DNA from: Symsagittifera roscoffensis
Taxonomy: Eukaryota; Xenacoelomorpha; Acoela; Convolutidae
Assembly (NCBI RefSeq): GCF_963678635.1
Contig: NC_087062.1
Span: 100,733,209 to 100,797,208, forward strand
Direction: 5' to 3'
DNA: 64,000 nt
In this document: piece after piece, positions 1 to 8,000 of the stretch
How positions within the stretch are numbered: the stretch's first letter is position 1
How the letters are laid out: each line of letters begins with the position of its first letter
Notes under the pieces: generated by a model
Database searches by the model: none
What the model was told of the DNA's origin: nothing
Seen by the model: only the letters and a program-made list of their open reading frames with translations
Made by a program: the position numbers and the translations under genes

Positions 1-513
1 TGGAGCTCAACCCAGGATATCGCGCGTCAATTGTCCCAAATTGGCCAAAATGGCAATCTTTAAACTCCCATAACTATACGAAAAATAATCACAGGTGAAA
101 TATCTTTTCAATTTCAACCTAAGGACAACAATACCTTTTGAATGATATGAAAATTTCCGTCGAAAATGGCTAGTTAAAAAGTCGAAACTTTTCTGAAGAA
201 AAAAACCCACCCCGAGCACAAATATTTCGTTACTTTCGAGAGTAGAGAGTAGTTTTTAGGGTGACTCACTGGATCGGTTGTTATGATTATTCAACAGAAA
301 TCATCATTTTCACTATTTCGTATAGCCCAAGTGAATAATTGTCTAAAGTCCAAATGTAATATATTTACTCGCGAAGTCTGCAATGCCGCATCTATTGATC
401 AAATTTGAACTAGTTCTAGATCTGTAGAACTAATTTGATTTATGAAAAGTGTTGCATACTACCAACCGAGTGGCAAACATAAGGTTCGATTTGGCTGACA
501 GAGGCTGTTCAAA
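1..513 (+). promoter_or_regulatory. 5' flank of the UGT gene
   Basis: No convincing coding sequence is visible here; the one reading frame on the minus strand (7-219) shows no recognisable family features. Position immediately upstream of the UGT start codon suggests promoter and 5' UTR. An AP-1-like TGACTCA lies at 262-268. UGT genes in animals are often induced through bZIP factors, but one 7-mer is weak evidence. No clear TATA box was seen. Confidence 0.35.
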
Positions 514-742
514 ATGAGCTGCGAGAAGTGGTTTTGTTCGGTTCTATTACCAGTTGTGGTTGTGTTGTGCTTTGGTGCAGCGACACTTGCTGTCCCTGAG
601 GATCGGTGGAAGGAAACAGAAGAGAGGAATCAGCCAGCAGAAGCTGTGGCGGCGGCAACTGAAGATGATCAGCAGCCACACTCATCCCACCACATTCTCT
701 TCGTCACCCTCTGTCTCAGAGGTCACTTCAACCCTTCAGCAG
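514..742 (+). CDS. UDP-glycosyltransferase (UGT), exon 1: signal peptide and start of acceptor domain
   Basis: This is the first coding exon of a UGT, an ER-membrane enzyme that transfers a sugar from a UDP-sugar to small lipophilic acceptors. The ATG at 514 opens a hydrophobic signal peptide (about residues 8-26). A Glu/Ala/Gln-rich linker follows, then the UGT beta-strand and the GHFNP motif, whose His is the catalytic base in the family. The exon is 229 nt and should end at 742 before GT at 743-744, with one base of an Ala codon left over. That base is completed by CA at the start of exon 2, giving an uninterrupted family-like reading from HFNP into MFRAMVKRGH. Reading on past the donor gives sequence unlike a UGT and a stop at 826-828. 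The start and frame are well supported; the exact donor is inferred. Confidence 0.82.
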
Positions 743-994
743 GTCACATGTCAAATGATTTCAAGCGCCGCAACCACAATTCAAGTCGTCTCTTTCATTT
801 TAATTGGTTGCAATTATACGGGGGGTGAACGCGAAACCCGAAACGCCAAATGCCAAATGCATTATCCTAAGCCAAAAGTGTGAGCAATCTTTTTGCTGCT
901 TTTATTCTGCTTCTCGAGGCTGGACAAATATAAAAATAAAAGAACTGCTCATGTGATAATTCGTTCTTGGTGCAAATGGTTTCCACCACACACT
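743..994 (+). other. UGT intron 1, left part
   Basis: Non-coding intron sequence between the exon 1 donor and the hAT-like element. Without the inserted elements intron 1 would be well under 1 kb. Nothing else is recognised here. Confidence 0.6.
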
Positions 995-1070
995 CAGGTG
1001 CAGATCTAGGAATTTCTCGAGGGGGGGGGGGCTTTTTTCAAAAACATTTTGAAATTTTTCGGCACCTTTT
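995..1070. mobile_element. hAT-like non-autonomous transposon, left part
   Basis: The left terminal inverted repeat is 16 bp (995-1010). It matches the reverse complement of 20171-20186 at 12 of 16 positions; both begin CAG and end TAGG. The 8 bp outside (987-994, CACACACT) match the 8 bp beyond the right end (20187-20194, GACACACT) at 7 positions, and an 8-bp duplication is typical of hAT elements. A G-tract follows the repeat. The element is cut by the LTR retroelement at 1067-1070 (TTTT) and resumes at 19991. No transposase is present: only about 270 bp remain when the two parts are put together, so it would be a MITE. Confidence 0.6.
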
Positions 1071-1481
1071 TGGAACCTGATCTAGACTACATTTTATGAT
1101 TGGATAATTTAGATATTTTACCAATGTAAAGTATTTAATATTAACCAATCATGATCCATCTAACTAACAACCCACTTATTTGTAAGTGCTGAAGTTACTT
1201 GTAATTTCAGCACCAGAGAGATTTGAATTTAACTTAGAAATTAGTTGGACTCTCCCGAGCACTTCAGCTGCCGCAATAAACCAGTATACCCTAGATCTAT
1301 TGAGCCTAGCAGAGACTAGTTAAACAACCTGAGACTAGATAGTATAAGAGTAAGATTAGGATCGGTATTAGACTAAGAAGTTGCACGAATCTATCCGGCC
1401 GAAAATAAGATAGCGTGACGAGCAGACGGTGTACCCTATCCGAAATTACTCTATGAGTTAAACCAACTCGGTCCTAACTCA
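1071..1481 (+). repeat. 5' LTR
   Basis: This copy reads base for base the same as 19576-19986 by eye over 411 positions. It starts TGGAACC and ends AACTCA. It contains an AATAAA polyadenylation signal at 1275-1280, a TATAAG at 1343-1348, and an 8-bp perfect inverted repeat (GTGCTGAA at 1186-1193, TTCAGCAC at 1206-1213) with a 12-nt loop. Promoter and R-region limits cannot be set from sequence alone. Confidence 0.95.
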
Positions 1482-1483
1482 TC

Positions 1484-1500
1484 TGGTGCGACCATAAGTC
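1484..1500 (+). other. Primer-binding site
   Basis: TGGTGCGACCATAAGTC starts two bases after the LTR. TGG complements the CCA end of a tRNA, as expected for minus-strand DNA priming. I could not match the adjoining bases to a particular tRNA from memory. Confidence 0.7.
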
Positions 1501-2733
1501 TCGAACAAGACCTTAATAGCTTAGAATTAACCAAAGTAGATTAGAAATTAGACAAAAACATTTAAAAAATGTTATACGACAATAATTTAATCGAAATGTC
1601 TCTACGACTCAATAGATCAGAGCCAATATTCCGAACCATAACAGAACTACCCGGAATTGGAAGAAGACCTCGAACCAGAGACGACATACGACAAAGTAGA
1701 AACTTGCCATATAGCTATATGATAGTTAGGCAAAAACCAGAACAAACTTTTATATTTAGAATACTACTGGCAATGAATTTAGATTTTCATTTGCAAACAT
1801 AAAACCTTGAAGTTAATCTTCAAAATCATTTCAGGCGCTAAACAAAATTATTAATATACAATAACGATTGATAAAAAGATCTAAGATCGTTTTCCTAAAA
1901 CTCTGCAGTAATATACAAAACATGTTTGAAAAATATTTATTGAAAAATAAAAATAAAAATTAGTAGCATGACAATAAATGGTTAGTAATCATAAATCATC
2001 CTGTTGTTCCAGCTCCATCACCTAAAACATAACAGCAATCATAAACCCACTAATATCATCAAAACACTAAATCTTTCCTTTACACACATTTAAAATTTTA
2101 TTAACACTTAAATTCACTTAATTTTAAAACCAGATCATCAAGGCTTATCCTTGGATCTTAAATCATTTTCTACTTAATTAAATTTCAAATTTGATCATCA
2201 AGGCTTATCCTTGGATCAAACAGAACAACTTTGTTCTCCCCCACCCACTTAATTAGTGTCTAACGACCTCAAACGTCGATTCACTACCCAACCCTTTCTA
2301 AAGACCTAAGACTAATAGAAATTTTTAAACAAAACTAATCATTCAAATTAGGATAAACAGTGAAGAACTTCGGTTATTCATCCTTCACTTGACCCCCCTC
2401 TTACCAGACCCAGGATAAATCTTAGACTTAGTAAGTTTAAAATAGTATCTAACGAACTACTCGCGTTCTAATTATACCTGAACCTTGTGGATCGATTTAC
2501 TATTCTCCAACCCTTGAACACAATCACTACCCCTAAGTAAGATTAAGTAAGTTAACACCTTAACTTATACTAGCCACGAGAAAGTAAAAAATCATTCTTC
2601 GGAATCGATATACTTTTCTCTCCAACCCTGAACAAACAGACCCAGGTTAAGCTAACCAAAAAATCGTAAGAACTAACAGTTTAAGAAAATAGAAACCATT
2701 TAACAACCTTTTGCATCCGTCATCCTAAACCTT
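1501..2733 (+). other. Long untranslated leader of the retroelement
   Basis: About 1.2 kb precedes the first long ORF. One open frame with ATG (1569-1802, 77 codons, Arg-rich, no family features) may be an upstream ORF or chance. A 25-nt sequence containing AAGGCTTATCCTT is present twice, at 2133-2157 and 2193-2217, 60 nt apart; each copy can fold as a small hairpin. Three splice-donor-like GTAAG sequences lie at 2431, 2537 and 2547, just before the first ORF, where a retroviral major donor would sit. Acceptor-like pyrimidine-AG sequences occur at 1832-1833 and 2406-2407. Packaging signals are likely here, but none can be identified directly. Confidence 0.55.
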
Positions 2734-3201
2734 ATGTCATTTAAAAACCTAGGAAATAAACAAACAATCGTTTTACACAATTGTGAAATAGATAACAAAA
2801 AATACGACCTTGTAATCACACCTCATACACAAACAGTTGGATACATTCGAACAAAACGACAAACACTAAAAAGAAAAATAATAGCGAAACAAAGACAAAT
2901 AACACGAAAAAGATTTTCAAAAAATCGAAACGCATTTTCAGAATCAGAAACCAACAGTTTAGACGAACTTTACAAACTAAAAGAATCAATAGATAAAAAT
3001 TGCCCACTTCACGATCAATTATATTTTTCTGACTCAGAAACAACTTCAAATTCATCAAAAAGAGGAAAAAGAAGAATAAAAAAGCAGTATAAACACAAAC
3101 CAGTACATTTATACAATTGGAATCAACCAATTCGACACATTAATAATTACATATTAACAGTCATCGAACGAAAAAATGAGCTCAACGCACACCCCAGGTG
3201 A
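2734..3201 (+). CDS. Small basic accessory ORF upstream of gag
   Basis: A 155-codon ORF with no recognised homolog. The middle (about residues 38-65) and a second stretch near residue 110 are dense in Lys and Arg, resembling nuclear-localisation or RNA-binding segments. Between and after them lie acidic Ser/Asp/Glu stretches (SESE-, SDSE-type) like casein kinase 2 sites. It has no signal peptide or membrane segment. Its last 26 nt overlap the start of gag in another frame, so both could be read from one mRNA by leaky scanning. Composition suggests a nucleic-acid-binding regulator comparable in style to retroviral Rev- or Tat-type proteins; that is inference from charge only. Its base composition matches the rest of the element. 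Confidence 0.6.
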   Translation: MSFKNLGNKQTIVLHNCEIDNKKYDLVITPHTQTVGYIRTKRQTLKRKIIAKQRQITRKRFSKNRNAFSESETNSLDELYKLKESIDKNCPLHDQLYFSDSETTSNSSKRGKRRIKKQYKHKPVHLYNWNQPIRHINNYILTVIERKNELNAHPR

Positions 3202-5023
3202 AGAAAGTCCAGATGATGATGAAATCTTTCCTTTTATAGTAGATGCAACCACTGATAGAGGACAGCATATATTTTGCAAAAATTTACTATTAAATTTATT
3301 TGAACCCGGAATCAGTCCATGTAAAACAGAGTTCCCAGATGTAAAAATCAAAAGACAAATCATAGATCACTACTTAAAAGATATATGCAACATAACACAA
3401 CAGTATGGAATCTACTCCATAGAATTCACCTCACCAAACCATAATAATAGAAAATATACAATCCAAACAGACGATCTTGATTTAGAATTTTCAAAAGTTT
3501 TTTCAGAATATATAAAAAGCATCCAATATCATAACTCACAAAGAGCAAACTCCATATTCACCAATGAAGTTTTCGCAATAATATATAGTTATATTTCGAT
3601 ATTAGAAAACGAAATCCCAATAACAAATGTCTCACCGACAGAAACATCTAAACATTTAAGAGTACGACATGAAATCACACTACTCTCTAGTTATTTAAAC
3701 ATCATTAAAGAAAATTTCACGAAAGACGACGTTTCACAACATACAAAACACGATCTACAAAAAATTTTGGCATGGTTCATAATAGATTATTTCACACACA
3801 ATATTGATTTAATTGCACAAACAAGAAAAAATTTTAGACTCCAAAACTCGAACGATGATACCGCTATCACAGAACAATCAGATTATGTTTGGGATCCCGA
3901 ATGGTCTCATCCCGCATTTATAAGCTTCCCACAATCAATCTCAAGTCAAGCAATAAGTACGATATCTTACATAAGAGATTATGTAAAAGTAATACCATTA
4001 ACCATTGATGCAACACCATTAAACTATAATACATTTTTGCCCGATACACAAAATAATAGTTTAAACTCTACAGTTATACACAATGAAAACCTCAATGGAA
4101 CTAGGAATCTTACTCAACAAGATATCCAGACACCATCACACTTCATAAATGAAGAAATTGTACACACAACAACTACACAACAAAGTATTTCACCAATACG
4201 CCCAAATTTAACAACACCAAGAAATACAAATCCTTCACAAACACAGGTAACCTTACAATCAACCGTTAAACCTTCGGTTGCTCCTAAATATTCACATATG
4301 GATTACCAAACATACAGACCCATGACAATACCATCAAAAACACGCAAAACATTCACTAGAAACAACTTTGCAGACCATAATTATAATTATACACATCCAT
4401 CAAAAACATATAACCAACCACAAAGAAATTTTAACCAATATACAAGATCTCGAAATTGGGATAACCCAATGACCCAACCTAATTCAATAAATTTCCAAAC
4501 AAATCCTCCACAGGATCACAGTGAAAATTACCCATTTTTTCAACAAAATAAAAATAAAAAACAGACATCTTATCAAATGGATTATTTATCCTCAGATGAT
4601 GATTTCTTACAACCAGATATATTTGCACCAAATACTCAAGAATATCGTAGACAAGGAATACAGAAAACACGTACAAATCATAGAAATTTTTCTCCACAAC
4701 CAATAGATGCACAACATCAACAACCAATTCAACAACAAAATCTAATTAATACACAATCTTTTCAACCAATTCAACAACAAAATCCAATGACTGCACACTC
4801 GTATCAAGCATCACAAATGCAAAATGAAATACCACTCCCATATTATCTCCAACAACATGAAATAACAAGAAACCAACTTTCAAATTTTTCTCAAATGCCA
4901 AATGCAGCAGAATCATTACAAATGACAATGAATCCATACCTTATGGGTGGATCATCAATAACATCAAACAAACCTTTAATGGTTTTCACAGGAACAGACC
5001 CTGAATACTCTGTAGAAGATTAG
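3176..5023 (+). CDS. gag: Gag N-terminal part (up to in-frame TAG)
   Basis: A 615-codon open frame that begins the Gag-Pol polyprotein, the structural precursor of the element's particles. The ATG at 3176 has A at -3. Residues about 1-280 look globular and mixed alpha/beta; about 280-590 are low-complexity, rich in Gln, Asn, Pro, Thr and Ser, like a disordered matrix-to-capsid linker. The end (about residues 602-615, nt about 4979-5020) enters a typical retrotransposon capsid start (F-x-G, then V-E) and is cut by TAG at 5021-5023. The same frame is open again from 5024 and reads as the rest of the capsid, so the TAG lies inside a domain, not at a domain boundary. No PPxY or PTAP late-domain motif was noticed here. 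Confidence 0.8.
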   Translation: MSSTHTPGEESPDDDEIFPFIVDATTDRGQHIFCKNLLLNLFEPGISPCKTEFPDVKIKRQIIDHYLKDICNITQQYGIYSIEFTSPNHNNRKYTIQTDDLDLEFSKVFSEYIKSIQYHNSQRANSIFTNEVFAIIYSYISILENEIPITNVSPTETSKHLRVRHEITLLSSYLNIIKENFTKDDVSQHTKHDLQKILAWFIIDYFTHNIDLIAQTRKNFRLQNSNDDTAITEQSDYVWDPEWSHPAFISFPQSISSQAISTISYIRDYVKVIPLTIDATPLNYNTFLPDTQNNSLNSTVIHNENLNGTRNLTQQDIQTPSHFINEEIVHTTTTQQSISPIRPNLTTPRNTNPSQTQVTLQSTVKPSVAPKYSHMDYQTYRPMTIPSKTRKTFTRNNFADHNYNYTHPSKTYNQPQRNFNQYTRSRNWDNPMTQPNSINFQTNPPQDHSENYPFFQQNKNKKQTSYQMDYLSSDDDFLQPDIFAPNTQEYRRQGIQKTRTNHRNFSPQPIDAQHQQPIQQQNLINTQSFQPIQQQNPMTAHSYQASQMQNEIPLPYYLQQHEITRNQLSNFSQMPNAAESLQMTMNPYLMGGSSITSNKPLMVFTGTDPEYSVED

Positions 5024-8000
5024 TTAAATGCAGTAACAGCAAACCTGATTTTAAATATTGGACCTGAACCAATTAATACGCCACTACATCAAAACTGGAT
5101 ACATCGACGCACAGCGTTAATACAAACAACCTTAGATGGCGCAGCCCAAAAATGGTTTTCAGTACTACCTCTAGAAATAAAATCAAACTGGAAAAGGTTT
5201 ACACAGGAATTTTCAAAAATGTTTGACTCCGAAAGAAACAAACAACAACAAAGAGTTTTATGTAATGAAATTCGCAGATTACCAAACGAAACCATCAAGC
5301 AAATAGCAGTACGAATCGAAACACTAGTTCGAAAAGCATATTCATTAAATACACACGACTATAAAAACACAAAGATGACAGAAATCTTAATGATGACCTT
5401 AACACCACAATTAAGGAAAATAGCAATAAAAAAGAGAGCATCCCATCCTTCTTCAATTCGAGAACCCGATTTAGATTTTCGAAAACTAGTAGACAAATTA
5501 GAACAAGCAGAAATCACGATGAAACTAGAAGAAACGGAAAATCTGAAATTACAATACGTTAACAGAATTGAAACGACTCCCACTAATATTAATAATATAC
5601 AGGAATCAGAGACAGACCTCGTTGAAAAAATCACTGAAATACTCAATATTTACGAAAAGAACCCAAACTTTAAAGGCAAACCATCTTTTAAAAAATGGTG
5701 TAATTATTGCCGACGATACGGACATAGTATTTCCGAATGTAGACAAAAACAGCAAGACAATCAAAATAAACCTCAAAAATATAAAGAACCAAATAAATCA
5801 TTCTATCAATACATGAAAAAAGATCAAAATCTACCGAACAAAACAGTCTACAGCAACAACAGTTCAGGAAAACCACTCCCGAACAATACAAATTATACAA
5901 GAAATCAATCACCATATAACTCAAGTTATAGAGGAAGATCACCAGAACGAAGAAACACGAATAATTCATCACAAAATCACTACAATAGACCAAATAGTCG
6001 AAATAACTACTCCAGATCAAATTCAAATACACAACGATTTGTTTCTAGATCTAATTCCCAATCAAGAAATAACTACTATCCAAACAACCAATCACGAAAT
6101 TCATCATACAATAGGAATAGAAACTACTCCTATAATCGAAATGGAAGTTATTCAAACAACCGAAACCAGAATTACCCGAACAATCAATCAAGGAATAACT
6201 CATATAATAGATCGAACTATAACAGACCAAACAATAATTACCAAAACAGATCGCGAAATAATTCACAAAATCGACACTCAAGTTATAATAATCGTTATAG
6301 AAATTATTCCCAATCACCACACCGGAATAATAATAACTATAATAATTCTAATAATCGCCACAGAAGTAGTACACCTAAACACCAAAGACAAATCAATCAA
6401 GTACAATCTAACGCAGAAACAACATCAGACCCTCCAGGTATTGATGACACAGTAACTGATACGTTACAACTCAATCAAATAAACTGTACATCATCAGATT
6501 CAGAAAGTGATATTGAAAACACTCTTTCTATCAATATGATAAAAGTCGAAAATGACTATGAATCTGTCATATATGAACAACCCTTTTCATCACACATATA
6601 TGAAAATCAATCAGAATTTCTTCAAAATTATTACACTACACCCATAAATTCCACACCAACGACGCAAGAAACAAATGAGATTAACACTACAAATCAAACC
6701 AATAAAAATACCAAAACAAAATGCTTGAATACAAACCACATTTATCAAAATATACAAAAAGAACAACCCAAAGAAAAAATTTGGACAATACCATTTCTCT
6801 TAGAAAGCCCAAAAAATAAAGAATTTCAACCACCAGACCTTGAAATAGATTTTTTAATTGATTCAGGAGCAGAATCAAACATAATAAACATCCCCACATG
6901 GAATGAAATAAAAACTTTACACCCAAAGCTAACACCTCTTGAAACCTCCAGTAAGTTAGCAACAGCACAAGGATCAACATTGATAAACTACGGAAAAATC
7001 CAATTATTTCTCCTCCCCACCAGAACAATGGAACAAAGCAAAATTTTAAATAAGCCAACTAAACAAATATTCCATATCACTGACATTAAATATAATATCA
7101 TTGGAATACCATTTATTTCGAAGTATATACCAACAATTAACATACTAAATAGTAAAATATTAATCAAAGATAAATATACAAAAACAAAAGAAACATCCTT
7201 AACATTTTTTCAAAGATTAAATAAACAACCACCATTCTTTTCAAAATTCTACCCGATATTTAACCAACAAAGAAAACACTTGAAACCACTATCAGGAAAT
7301 ATCTATAATTTTTCAATCAAACAAGTTCACCAATATGATAAAGAACAAAACAAACAAAAATTTTATATGTCAGAATTTGAATTCAAACCTATTCACAAAT
7401 TTTTCAAAATCACAATCTCATCCATAAAATATTTAAAAAATTCGAATTCAGATATCATTTCCTTACATGTCTATAACAACACACCTTACCAAGTAACATT
7501 ACCTTTAGGACTTTTAGGATATTGTGAAACCAACGCTACAATATCACCAATAAACGAAAAAGCCTATCGCGTAAATAATATACTCCAATTACTAGATATT
7601 TGCCAATCTACAATTCTTAATGAAGAATTATCTATAAATAATATAATAAGTAACGAAAACAGAAATACGGATTATTTCACAAAAACTCCATATTTCAAAC
7701 CTACATTCAACATAAGTAACTACACAGAGGACCAACAAAAATTTTTAACAATGTTTAATTTCCAACATTCACAAATAACACAAGACGAATTCGAAAAATT
7801 AGCCAAACAGCTAATTAAATATTCATCAGTCTATGCAACATCAAAATTCGATGTTGGAAAAATCAGTTCATCACTACATCTCCCGTTAAAACCAGACGCA
7901 GTTTTCAAAAAACAGAGAGCAAGTAAAGTACCAATTCACTTACATGATAAAGTGAACAGATTGCTCGATATTTTAGAACAATACAACATTATATCACCAG

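Noticed and set aside
554-883. 109-codon ORF overlapping UGT exon 1
   Set aside because: It is a different frame of the exon with no signal peptide or UGT motifs and runs past the inferred donor.
1181-1210. Intron inside the LTR (GTAAGT to TTTCAG)
   Set aside because: The segment would be under 30 nt, too short to splice; the sequence is better explained as an inverted repeat.
1569-1802. 77-codon ORF in the leader as a real gene
   Set aside because: Not listed as a gene: no family features and a position typical of upstream ORFs. Conservation in other copies would reopen the question.
2816-3130. Minus-strand hydrophobic ORFs opposite gag and pol
   Set aside because: Reverse complement of A-rich coding sequence gives Phe/Leu/Val-rich shadows; the forward frames carry the real domains.
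5021-5023. Programmed UAG readthrough between gag and pol
   Set aside because: The codon is inside the capsid domain, well before the zinc knuckle and protease, and no downstream signal like those of known readthrough retroviruses was seen. A lesion or error is more likely, though copies should be checked.
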